From Straminergon stramineum (Eukaryota > Streptophyta > Bryopsida > Hypnales > Calliergonaceae), in assembly GCA_963920665.1 (NCBI GenBank), contig OY987263.1, forward strand, positions 21,285,968-21,349,967: a stretch of 64,000 bases of DNA, given 5' to 3'. A program made the position numbers and the translations under genes. Position 1 is the first letter of the stretch. Each line of letters begins with the position of its first letter. The notes beneath the pieces are model-generated. The model worked only from the letters and a program-made list of their open reading frames with translations, was not told the origin of the DNA and did no database searches. This document shows, piece after piece, positions 37,620-48,289 of this stretch.

Positions 37620-37843
37620 TTGACCCCTAAACAACACAGACATTTTTTGACCAACGAAAAATAAAAAGTTCTCCTTTATTGGACAAAATTCTAACTATTC
37701 ATCCTCGGAATTAGGGGTGAAAGGAAATTTTCTATAGTAGTTTGACCCCAACGAGTATTTTTGATCTTTTGTGAAGTGGATGATGTCACACAATTTCAAA
37801 ATGGCTGATTTCTATGGTTACTAGCCAAACATTCAAGGGTTAA
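37620..37843. mobile_element. TTAA-type miniature element, 224 bp, with empty site in other arm
   Basis: Left end TTGACCCCTAAAC; right end in reverse TTAACCCTTGAATG. The partner arm at about 44,927 has a single TTGA and no insert: flanks GGAATGCC and ACCATGTCAATG here match GGTAATACC and ATGTCATGTCAATG there. Confidence 0.7.
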
Positions 37844-38858
37844 TACCATGTCAATGGATGAGGACAAGATGAAAAATTGAAAGAAATGCTAACTACCATG
37901 GAAATATTATATCTTTACCATTCTACAGTGAATAGGTATTAACCCTTCAATGTATTTGACTATGTTTTCACCCATAACATTCCAAAACTGCCATTTCTAG
38001 TACAAGTACTAAATTTTTGAGAAAAATACAATTTGGGACAAATGTAATTGTAGGATCTTGTAATAAGTTGGTTTAAGAAGATGTGAATAAAATTTAAGAA
38101 ATTTTCACAGTGTGGATTGCAAGATATGAGCATTTGGAGTGACAAAAAGCCTTTTTTTGGCCCTACAAAAATCCAAGCAGCTACATTTTAGGAGGTTAGA
38201 TCATTATGAAAAAATGTTCAAAATGGATGTAACTCTTTAGATTCATTTTTCAAGTCATATTGTCTACATGCTTGAAAAAATTTAGACCATTTGAAATTGT
38301 ATAACATATAGGAAAAAATTAATAAGTAGAAAGAAGTAGAGAATGATTCGAAATACTAAATTGCTAATAATTTATTTATGAAATTAAAAAATACCAATCC
38401 CAATGGTTATAATGTTGTGATAAACAATCTACACCTCGGATTTTTATTTCTTTCCAAATTTTTTGAAAACTGAGTTAATTATAGGTCTTCAAAGTTTATT
38501 TTAGAGTAGAGATTCCATTACTTCCCACAAACTACCCACATCCAAAAGTCTTCACAACTTTCATCTGATAATTCAAAATAGAATGATTTAAAGTTTTCCA
38601 CATACATATAAATCTAGAATACCAATTTCAAATTTTTACTTTAAAAAAAATGGTTTTCAAAGAAGTTTTTTTTGTTCCCCGGACTACTCGACAAACAATG
38701 AAAACTATATATCATAGAATAATTTTTTAACCATGTCTTTAAAAGTTATGAAAATTGTTGGGTCTTAAAGCTACTCCTCAAGTAGGTGTTGTGTGAAAAT
38801 TTCTAAAAAAAAAATTTCATTTATAGTCAGTTACCCCAAATTATTATGTTGCCAAAAA

Positions 38859-39046
38859 ACACCATTTGGTCCTTTAGAGGGACCCAAAAATTCAAGGGAC
38901 CAATTGTGAAAAATTGTAAGTATTTAAAACATGATGTACAACTGTGAGACACTTCAATAACTACTGATGTACAATGGTAGATATTTATATAGTGTGAAAT
39001 GTCAATTAATTAGTATGGATTCCCTTAATACCCCTTTTCAGTGTAG
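38859..39046. mobile_element. CACTGAATAGGGG-type miniature element, inverted copy
   Basis: Homologous over its length, in inverted orientation, to 43,860-44,051. The right end CAGTGTAG preceded by CCCTTAATACCCC is well kept; the left end is decayed. Non-coding. Confidence 0.55.
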
Positions 39047-39145
39047 ATAGATATATAGTCTTCCGGCTGGAGTTGTGTAATATTCGCCACGAGTTCTGCC
39101 ATTGGTAGAGTTTCTATGGTGATTAACCCTGAAAGACTTTTTAGA

Positions 39146-40057
39146 CTATCGTCCTGTTGCCTGTGCCTCCGCCGCCAGCCCGTGGGCAACTCGTAAGGTG
39201 AGCTCTGGGTGCCTACTCTGCCACCGTCGCATCCAGCTCCTACCCGGGATTCCATTTCGAAATGGAGTCCACCTCCCTCTGGTAATTTCAGAAACCTTCA
39301 ATTTCAAAGCTGTGGGGGTCAAGCCGTACCCTAAGTTGCTCATGGTGACCAAGTAATCCACTAACTGCTGCTCCTCTGTTGGATTGAGAATCGGTGATGG
39401 GCCGCGTTTCCGGGAAGTGCGCTCCCCATAGCACCATTCACGCAGTGAAGAGTACGGTATGTGGAACTCTCTCGATGCTGCTCTCATGGTCGACCCGTCG
39501 TTCACTGCAGCTAAAGCCGACTTCATGTCGTCGTCAGTCCATGCGCCTGTTTTCCTTCTCTGCTTAGATCTCGGACGATGTTGCTGGTTCCCACTGAATT
39601 CCAAGTTGGTCATATCATGCAAAACGTTTTGACTAGTCGTAGGGTTTACTTGCGGACTTGTATAGGTAATATCCTCCACGACTTCATCGCACTGTGAAAG
39701 GTGCATCGGACAATGTCGACGACATGTATGACTGCAGGATCCCATGTCGGTAGGGTTCGTGTAGGTTTGCTCTCTTACAACATTGGGACGGTTTCGTTGT
39801 TTCCGCGGTGTCGAAGGTGTCCGCATGTGGCGGTTCCCATGACGCCGTGGTCGCATTGTGGTCGTACATGCATTTCTTGACGCAGGACGATGCTGCTGCC
39901 ACGTCTCCATCAGGTTGTGGTCAACCGGCTGCTCTTGATTGGGAGAGTCCTCGCCACTGCTTGGTAAGTTATCGCTGCTACCATCGTGGCTTGACCGAAT
40001 CATGCCAAGGTTATCGTGTTGCTGCTCTTCACTGAAGCCCGTCGTTCGTGATGCCAT
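39146..40057 (-). CDS. pogo/CENP-B-like DNA-binding protein lacking a DDE domain
   Basis: Single-exon frame of 303 residues. Residues 1-160 are polar and look disordered; RPRSKQRRKT at 161-170 is a likely nuclear signal. About 172-217 fits a Psq-type helix-turn-helix (WTDDDMKSALAAVNDG, then FHIPYSSLREW). About 227-292 fits the CENP-B/Tc5-type helix-turn-helix (TEEQQLVDYLVTMSNLGYGL, then PGRSWMRRWQSRHPELTLR). This pair is the N-terminal DNA-binding module of pogo/Tigger transposases and of host genes derived from them. The frame stops where the DDE catalytic domain should follow, and no DDE motif is visible down to 39,025. So it is either a truncated transposase or a host gene made from the DNA-binding part. 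It lies in the spacer of the palindrome. A short frame with DDSLKSLSGLITIETLPM continues past the stop in another frame. Confidence 0.72.
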   Translation of the reverse strand: MASRTTGFSEEQQHDNLGMIRSSHDGSSDNLPSSGEDSPNQEQPVDHNLMETWQQHRPASRNACTTTMRPRRHGNRHMRTPSTPRKQRNRPNVVREQTYTNPTDMGSCSHTCRRHCPMHLSQCDEVVEDITYTSPQVNPTTSQNVLHDMTNLEFSGNQQHRPRSKQRRKTGAWTDDDMKSALAAVNDGSTMRAASREFHIPYSSLREWCYGERTSRKRGPSPILNPTEEQQLVDYLVTMSNLGYGLTPTALKLKVSEITRGRWTPFRNGIPGRSWMRRWQSRHPELTLRVAHGLAAEAQATGR

Positions 40058-41644
40058 GTAACTGTACAGCGTGCAGCAGCGGTTTCGGCCATAACGTGAC
40101 AGTGTCAGTCCAATACAGCAATTGCCCCCATATTTTGATCACGCAAGTGCATGAAATCAAGAACCTACCGTTGATCTCATTAATATCATAAGAGGTAATT
40201 CATCTCTTGAATTACTACTTCTATGGCGGCCTTGTCCCTGCCACTGCATTTTCAAGTCGATGTCAATCTTCCTATGCATCTACCTTCTCTAGCCGACTGC
40301 TATTTTGCATAGTTTCAACGTCATTTCAGGCATGTGGTCGTCATTCAAGTTACTGCAGACCTCTATAGTGGAACTGGAGTTCCAATTTGCCGCAAGTATT
40401 CGAGTTTGATGAAAAACTCCGGACTGTCTTGGAATTATTTTGGATTTGGTCTGTGCGTACCTAAGAACCTTTTCGACAAATGGACTTCCTCGCCTCTCAT
40501 CTGAGATGGAGAATTCCAGGTCGCTCGGAGCGTTTATGACAAAATTTATCAATCGACACGCAGGAATTCTAGTTCTCGATTAAGCTCGATCGACTATGTT
40601 ATTTCTCTAACCTACTAATCTTAGTTGCCTCTCCTCAGCAGACATGGAGAAGTTTTGTGAAATGTCGTGCAATGCTTTGGTCGGCAGTGCTAATGCATGC
40701 ATGTACTGAATTCAGGTGTTCCTCACGAAGAGGATTCTGAATTCCGCATGGGAGCAGTCAACGTGGCCTAGTTCTGAAAGCTAGAGTGGTGGAGTAAATT
40801 GACAACCCAAATATCAAGTCCGAGCTATGAAAGAATGATGAAACAATTGAGGAAGAGTTTCTGTGACGAACCTCTGTATTTTCAGTCGTCTCGAACCTCG
40901 TATGCAGACCTCCTAAATGAACCGCTTCTGTCTTCAGCTGCACAGGCCTCAGATGTCCCAATATTGTCGGAGCAGAAGTTCAATTCCCTCAGATTGCTAA
41001 GTGAAGTCCGTAACCTTCGTCAAGATAACTCTACTATACTCAAAAATTACTGTGTACAAGTCTAACTGAGGAAGATCCAAACACGATGATATGTTAACGT
41101 GAAAGTTGAACTTAAAACCAGCAATGCAAACACAGTGACGCACAGGCGAAACTCAAAGTTAACAAATGTTTAGCACTGCTTCAGCAATCTTGGACTTAAA
41201 CAGTGCCCCACAAGTTTCTAACTTATTTGTGCAAACAATGGAGATTGCTGAATGAGTCCAAGCACGTTCCACCAACTGGTTTGTGACACATGCATTCTCC
41301 ATTATCAAACATGTGTCCTAATAAGCCACCATTGATCTAAAAATTCCCTTGCGACACCTACTTCATTAAACGCTCTCCAATTCATTGATCAATTAGCACT
41401 AATGCATGCCGCCATTTTCAGTACTACACGCTGCCACTCAAAATAATACCTGACGCGAATCCCAATACCTCAAGCTCTAACTGCAATCACACTTGTCAAT
41501 CTCTCAGTACTCACAGAACTGCTAGCCGACAGAACTAGCAGCTCTTTACAAGCAGCCGCTTTAACCACAAGGAACTCCCTGCCTCTGTTGGAATTACGCT
41601 ACTCTATACCAAGAATTTATTTTTCGTTATTTATGCAGAGCCAA
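40058..41644. other. Gene-like composition upstream of the pogo-like frame
   Basis: GC content is higher than in the surrounding spacer. Short frames occur at 40,289-40,552 (-, 87 residues) and 40,799-41,065 (+, 88 residues with PSYERMMKQLRKSF and LLSEVRNLRQDNSTIL). I do not recognise either. The first few hundred bases are the likely promoter and leader of the pogo-like frame. Confidence 0.35.
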
Positions 41645-41977
41645 AGTGGCGATATAAAGTGTTACAGTGGTGCTCCAAATGTCAACATTCATCCACATAT
41701 TGGATAGAAAATGTCACACTAGCACTAGGACTTTTTTATTGGCTTTATAGTGTCGGAATGCAATCAAAAAATAATAATTTGGCGACAAAATGACAAATGA
41801 TTGCAAATTTTTTCACCTGAAAACTTTGAATTAAAGAAAAATCTGGGACAAAATTGCTAGATTACTAATGAAAACATAATTATAGACATGTGATATGTAC
41901 CAATGTGATATTTTCTATCCAATATGTGGATGATTGTTGAAATTTGGAACACCACTATAACATTTTATATTGTCACT
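41645..41977. mobile_element. Foldback miniature element with about 75-bp arms
   Basis: The left arm from AGTGGCGATATAAAGTG through ATCCACATATTGGATAGAAA is matched in reverse by the right arm from GTGATATTTTCTATCCAATA to ATATTGTCACT, with few mismatches. Inside the outer arms, TA-flanked CAGTGGTGCTCCAAAT (41,665) and its inverse ending at 41,957 would suit a Tc1/mariner or pogo-type end with TA duplication. It lies 1.6 kb from the pogo-like frame. Confidence 0.7.
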
Positions 41978-42408
41978 CTAGCACTTCATTAAAAAATGAA
42001 AAAAAAGCCCGGATTAGCACATGTTGCATGCCCATAATTTTGTTTCCATCTACAATCTAGCAATTTCATCCAAGATTTATTTTTAATTCAAATTTATACA
42101 ACGAAAAACTTAAAAGGTTTAGTTCCATTTTTTAGCCAAACTATTTTCTTCATGTGCAATTTCAAACTATAAAGCCAAAAAGAAAAGCCTTGCTCTCTCT
42201 ACATTAGGTATGGGTCGAGGCCGACAATGGGTAAGTTTACCATACACTTCACTTGATCTTCAAAGCGTCACCGCAAGAAGCATTGAGGTCAACGTTTCTT
42301 TCTAAAATTAAAATATATGTCAATAACATATAATACTTGTAAATTGGTCTGTATTTACAACATTAAATTTAAAACTAAAAACCCTAGCAACTATGGGTAA
42401 ATGCTACC
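41978..42408. other. AT-rich spacer
   Basis: No gene or repeat structure that I can support. Confidence 0.4.
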
Positions 42409-43294
42409 TTAACACCTCAAGGCCTAACACATTTTGATAGTGGAGGTTTTCAATGAATCTTCCCACTTTGATATTTTTTTGGCACTTGGATGTGCTTAAA
42501 ATTTTTCATTTCAATCATATAAGAGTAAAGACTATTTTGTCTAGAAATCACGGAATTAATTGTAGAAAACATGGACCGTTTGATTTTTAGATTATAACAA
42601 ATTTAGATGATCAAATTTATAGGCAAAATTTTTTTTTTGAGGAAGAACATTCAACCTCTGAATGCCCAAGGCTTTTTCTAAGCTTCTTGGAATTTACTCT
42701 AAATCGAACAAGAATAAAACAATTGTGATAAATTTTATCATTTTCTTTTGATTGTAGCTATACAAATTCAAATTAGACATGTTAGAGATCACGTAGAAAA
42801 AGAAAACCTAGCAATATCACTTATGGATTGAAAGATTATAATGTTTGATCATGAGGGTGTCATAATTGTGAAAGTGATTTGAGGTCTTTCAATCATCTTT
42901 TCACATGTTGAAACTAAAAAGTTGGTCACCAAAAAAATATGAGGTTGAAGGCAAAAACATGTATAACTCCAATCAATGTACAACTTTTCAAAATCTAGTC
43001 TAAAATATCTTTAAACAAATTTCTAATGTGATTTTTTCTCCAAGTACTAGTATATTTGAAACTAATTTCCAAGAGTCCTAAACACAAAAAATTCAAAATT
43101 TGCATTGGACACCCTTGCACAAATCTTGAATAGAAAATTCATAATCATTCATTCCAAATTTGGATTTTTGATGATAAAACTAGACATTAATTTTTTTTAG
43201 ACAAACTACTAAAAATAGTAACTTCATTAGGTTTTATTTAACTTCAAAGTTTTGTTGATACTAGAATTTGGTGCCTCGGTCATTTAGGGGTTAA
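42409..43294. mobile_element. Possible TTAA-type element, 886 bp
   Basis: Left TTAACACCTCAAGGCC; right end in reverse TTAACCCCTAAATGACC. The match is moderate (about 12 of 16). The right end alone is a clear family motif. Confidence 0.35.
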
Positions 43295-43859
43295 AAGAAG
43301 ATGAATAATGTTTTCTTAGCCCCCAAACCAATTGTATTGGAATCTGAGGCAAATACAATATTTTTTTAATTTAAGAAAATGAGAAATAAAAAAACCCTCT
43401 CAAATTTGTACACATTTTCAAATAGAGTGAATAGAAAGCTAAAACTAACCAAATTGGATTCTACAAAAAATTTAAAAAAATTATGCATAAATCAATTTTT
43501 GAAATTTAACAATTGATATTATTAGCATATCATTTGGAACATCTTCAAAAAAAATTGGAATCGTTCTAATTATTTTTATATTCTTAATCACAATCACTAG
43601 ATTGAACATTATATTTTTAAAATCGCTGAAAATAAAAATTTGATTTCCTTTTTTCTAGAGTCATTTTTTTTGTACAAAGTAAAGACTAGAAATGTCCATG
43701 AATATGTTTTTTTCCATTTCTACTATCCCTTTTATGGTAAAGAACTTATATTTGCTCCTTTTTATCTATTAGACTACAAATCCTAAATATATTTGAAAAT
43801 ACTTCTTACATTGAAATTTTGAGAATCAAAAAATGCAATAACTATGTCAAGTTGTTATT

Positions 43860-44051
43860 CTACACTGAATAGGGGTATTAAGGGGACCTATACTAATTCA
43901 TTGACATTCCACACTATATAAATATCTACCTTTATTATACATCAAAGTCATTGAAGTGTTCGGGGGATGTACATCATGTTTCAAACATCTATAGTTTTCT
44001 ACAATCAGTCCCTTTAATTTTTTGGTCCCCTTAATATCCCTATTCAGTGTT
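43860..44051. mobile_element. CACTGAATAGGGG-type miniature element, 192 bp
   Basis: CACTGAATAGGGGTATTAAG at the left is matched in reverse at the right by CACTGAATAGGGATATTAAG, both followed by GGGACC: one mismatch in 26. A second copy is at 38,859-39,046. No target duplication could be fixed. Confidence 0.75.
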
Positions 44052-44839
44052 CAAGTCTCTAGTTAACAAAATATTAAGATTTTGTTTCACCCTACCAAGA
44101 ATTTGCCATTGAAAATTTAAAGAAGACATGTTGTATCCCTTAGATCTTGAGGGATTAAACACAATCATCTTGACATTGGCAATGAGAAGTTGAATATTTG
44201 TTCAAACAAAACACATCAAGGATCAATTTTCATTTTCCTAGGAAAATTTGAATTTGCAACAAACACTTAATTGAAACAAAAACCTTTTTTGGCCTATACC
44301 TTTGGAATGGATGCCTTTCAAGTATGCTCCACAAGGACACCCCCACCACAAAACCATAAGCATGCCATCCTTCAAAAAACAAGTTTGCCTAAAAGGACAA
44401 TAGTCTAAAAAGTTTAAATGACTTTAAGACAAATAGAAACACTACCAATGGTGGATCCAAGGCAACTTGTGGCCAATATTACCCAACTCTAGCTAGAAGA
44501 CCATATATAGTAAACTTGCCAATCACCACACAAATGAAATTCAAATCCTTCTCCGCAATATTGTAGAAACTTGCAAGCCTTTGAAACTTAGCATTATTAT
44601 TAAATCTCATGTTAAGATTCACTTTCAAAGAATAAAGTGCAAAAAGATTTCCTCTTACAATTTATCATTCCAACTTAAAAATAACAAGCCAAAAATCTTG
44701 TAAAAAAACTTGCGGCCCTTCACCGTACACCGTGCTTCACCTAATAAATGGCAAGGAATGAATGTTTGGTAACTGTGTGGTGTTGGGAATTTCCTTGTGC
44801 GGTGATTGGATTTGTGCAGTCATTAGCATGTTTACTCTA
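44052..44839. other. AT-rich spacer of the palindrome
   Basis: No gene or repeat seen. The inverted homology of the arms ends near 44,840. Confidence 0.4.
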
Positions 44840-45027
44840 TCTAGAATGATAAAGATATATTATTTTTTGGGTAGTGAGCATTTCTTTTAATTTTTTGTCT
44901 CGTCTTCATTCATTGACATGACATTCAAGGTATTACCATGCCATGAACAAATGAAAATTAAAGAACAATTGAAGGCATGTCTCAATAGATAAAGATTAAA
45001 ATAGTGCTCTCAACATTGATTGTACAA

Positions 45028-45278
45028 GGCCATATTCATTATATTGAGACTTTTCACAGATTTTGAGACAAAATGCTAGTTACTGGAAAATTCATTCAAA
45101 AAAATAGTAATTGAAACCAAAAATAAATAATGCTCAAAGAGTGAACCTGTAATGAAATTCTAAAAGTTGGTGTTGTTACCTATTAATAAAAAAGTATTCA
45201 TAAAGGAATAAAGTAATCTATCTTCGAGTCGAGGACAAAAATGAGACTATGAAAAGTATCAATATAATGAATATGGCC
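45028..45278. mobile_element. 251-bp miniature element with 8-bp target duplication
   Basis: TIR GGCCATATTCATTATATTGA continues as an inverted repeat to about 30 bp with one mismatch. TTGTACAA flanks both sides (45,020-45,027; 45,279-45,286) and occurs once in the empty partner site at 37,519-37,526. An 8-bp duplication is typical of hAT elements, though the GGCC end is not the usual one. Confidence 0.8.
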
Positions 45279-45411
45279 TTGTACAAACAAATCCAATTTC
45301 CAACTTAAAGGTAAAATGCAAAATTTGGAGTATTGAATTCATTGATTGTTGTCATTTTTGAAATGTGAGCATTTATTTAAGCATAAGAAAAGTGTTTGGT
45401 TGTGGTATAAA

Positions 45412-46691
45412 CACTACAAGGAAATACAGTCTAAGATGACAAGTTTTTGACAAAGAATTGTCCGAAATGACAATAGCTATGTTATTGCTACCTTATCTTG
45501 TCAATTTGTGAGACCTTGTCAAGTTGTTGTCAAATTTGTAATTGATGTTTGGATCTCTTCCTCCTATTTTTAAGGCAGAAGCTATTCATGGATGACATAT
45601 AGACTCACTAATGATTGTTAAGATAGATGAATTGTCAAAAATCCAAAGATTCCATTAGGAATTTTATGCATGTAATCTTTTAGCATTTGTCATAGATATC
45701 TGAATGTGAGTTGTTTGTAGAAGGAAAGCTCTCTTTATACACATGGAATGGTATGAGGTAAAAAAAACCATGTGGGATATGTAATTTACAAGTTGCAAAA
45801 GCTCAACCGCTCATAGTTAAGTTTGAAATAGGAATTGTGTTAAAACTAGAATTTTAGACCTCATTTAGGCATAATAGAATAACTTTTTGTAAAAAACTTC
45901 GAACTAAAAAAAGTTGAGAAATCAATTCAAGTTTTACGTCCAAAAAATCCATTTGATATTTTGATCATGCAATCAAAAGTTATAGACAAATTTTAGAGAG
46001 GTGGTAGAAGAATTCTTTTTGACCTTTTCAAACGACCTCTCTAAAATTTGTCTATAACTTTTGATTGCATGATCAAAATATCAAATGGATTTTTTGGACG
46101 TAAAACTTGAATTGATTTCTCAACTTTTTTTAGTTCAAAGTTTTTTACAAAAAGTTATTCTATTATGCTTAAATGAGGTCTAAAATTCTAGTTTTAACAC
46201 AATTCCTATTTCAAACTTAACTATGAGTGGTTGAGCTTTTGCAACTTGTAAATCACATATCCCACATGGGTTTTTCTACCTTATACCATTCCATGTGTAT
46301 ATAGAGAGATTCTTGTCTTGTTTTCAATTCCCAAAAAATGAATGGTTCATGAAGCAATGTAAGTTAACGGGAGTATACCATATTGTATATGCATTTTTGA
46401 TTAATATATGAAGGCATAAATGTAAAATAATTTCAATTTTGATATTTTGTCTTTTACAAAGAATGGGGACACTTGTAACTATTGATTAGGCCATCATGGC
46501 AGTATGGTGATGGGACAACTAACTAAAGAGGGTGTTAGGGAATAGAAGCTGAAAAAAATTCTAGCAAAGTGACAAAATAGTTGATAGAATTTTGACAAAT
46601 TATTGGGCAAATCTATAGGTTCCTATTGACAAAATCATTGATAGACTTTTGTCAATTTTTTGTCAAATACGACACAATTTCTTTTGTAGTT
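45412..46691. mobile_element. CACTA-like non-autonomous element, 1,280 bp
   Basis: Left end CACTACAAGGAAAT; right end in reverse AACTACAAAAGAAAT, close to the plant CACTA consensus CACTACAAGAAAA. Flanking AAA at 45,409-45,411 and 46,692-46,694 is the 3-bp duplication of that superfamily. The partner arm at about 37,387 has the uninterrupted site (GGTATAAAACTC when read in reverse). The interior has no transposase and holds the foldback at 45,729-46,310. Confidence 0.8.
45729..46310. repeat. Near-perfect 580-bp foldback (about 280-bp arms)
   Basis: Arms run from CTCTCTTTATACACATGG at the left to CCATGTGTATATAGAGAG at the right and pair nearly perfectly up to a loop of about 30 bp near 46,011-46,041. 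Landmarks: CCATGTGGGATATGT, AAGCTCAACC, GATTGCATGATCAAAATATC. A decayed relative is at 13,435-13,910. It is nested in the CACTA-like element. Confidence 0.85.
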
Positions 46692-47711
46692 AAAACTCTA
46701 TATTGCAAATAAAAATAATAATAATAACAAATTCATAAGTGAAGGCAAACAAATGATTCTTCCTTGATTAGAAAGGAGAATTTCTTTTTGAATCAATGCA
46801 AAGTGAATTTGAGAGGATGTAGCTATTCAAAACTACATTTATTCAAAAAGATTGTTCCTACTCTAACAACCTTCATCTACAACAATGAAAGGTATGAATT
46901 CCTTGCCAAAACATTTAAAGGGTCATCCTAATATAGGATTTCTTGATTCCAACTCATCTAAAGAAAAAAACTATCAAACTAATACAATCTATTTGATGTA
47001 CATCACATTCTCTTGTCAACATCTCAAGTAACAAAATCTAGATGTTTAGTATTGATTGCATATACATTTTCATGTTGATCATTGCAACTCATGTTGGATG
47101 TATATTATAAATTGCTAGAAGAATCCGTAGTCATACAAAAAAACTAAAATATATCCAATCTCATAGTCCAATTCTAAAAGACAAGAATAGAAGACATCTC
47201 TCAACAAAATGAAGAAGAATCAAAATCAACAATTAGAGTAATATAATTCTACAATATTGTAATCTTGTAAACTTCTACAATATGAAAACACTATGTGACT
47301 ATAATGGCTAAAGAAAAATATGCCAATAAGATTGTTAGGTCCATTGGAAAAAGTTTGGAAGTGTGTTAGTTTAATACAAGGTTTCCATTTCCAACCAATA
47401 CCACTCCTATAATTTAGAATTCTTTGATTTCTAAAGTGATTCACACTACAACACATTTGCAATGACACCATACAAAATGCATTACTATTGTTCTCCCATG
47501 GTGGCATCAAAAAACAAGGGTATACAATATTCTTAAGGTAAAAAATCATATCCATACTTCCAATTGCAATACTTACAATATAAATACAAGAGTGAAAAGA
47601 CCCACACTTATTAACATTAGTCTCACTTGGCACTAGGAATGATGTTGGGAGATAGAGTCTAATCCAAAGGTGTACCAATAGGCATTCCTAACATAGTCTC
47701 TAATAACACTC

Positions 47712-48289
47712 TTAACCCCTAAACGTCTAGATTCATCTCCAGAATTGACAATTTGAAAAAAATCATTATAAAGTGCTATTTGGAAGTATATTTTGGAATT
47801 GAAATGCAAATAAAAGTTATAGATTTTGATTTCTAGATTCCATCTATGTGGTTAGATTCACTAATGCTATCACCAATCTTTTTTTTATAAATTTTGAAAG
47901 AAAAGTTTCAAAATTCCTTCAAAATTTGATTGCAAGTAAAATATTATCATTTTTTGAGTAAAATTTGTTGGAATGAATTTGAAATGAGGTTCTCTTCACA
48001 TATTGATTTTTTAGAATTTTTGTGTTCTTCCTATCTATGACCTCATTTTGGCTAATCCAATTTTGAACTAAAGTCAATGTAGTTTGACCACTTGCTATAT
48101 TTACACATTTGTAATCTTAGAAAAATATGAATTCTAATAACACCAAATCCAACCCTTAGATAGGAACTAAACTTGATAATGTATCTTCGTAAATTAAAAG
48201 AACTTTCATCCAAGTAATTAGGAGGATGAAACTCAAGTTTCCATCTATTCATAGTCCAGAAAATGGATGTCAAAGCGTTTAGGGATAAA
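47712..48289. mobile_element. TTAA-type miniature element, 578 bp, copy B, at the conversion edge
   Basis: End TTAACCCCTAAACGTC at 47,712; the other end in reverse is TTTATCCCTAAACGC. The partner arm keeps the empty site GGTGTTAAGAGTGG at 35,633-35,642, so insertion at TTAA is seen directly. Homologous to 9,441-10,018. It starts 14 bp inside the point (48,304) where arm identity ends. Confidence 0.8.

Larger units (their letters stand above)
35623..37930 (+). repeat. Left inner arm of the palindrome, diverged part
   Basis: This is homologous in inverted orientation to 44,840-48,303 but only about 85% identical where I aligned it (35,640-36,110 against 47,230-47,705). It is interrupted by insertions found in one arm only: 36,111-36,850 and 37,620-37,843 here; 45,028-45,278, 45,412-46,691 and 47,712-48,289 in the partner. 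Non-coding. Confidence 0.85.

Noticed and set aside
47226..47678. 150-residue minus frame with a homologue at 35,834-36,112
   Set aside because: The DNA is about 85% identical but the protein only about two-thirds, and one copy is truncated, so changes are not filtered for coding; the region is AT-rich spacer.
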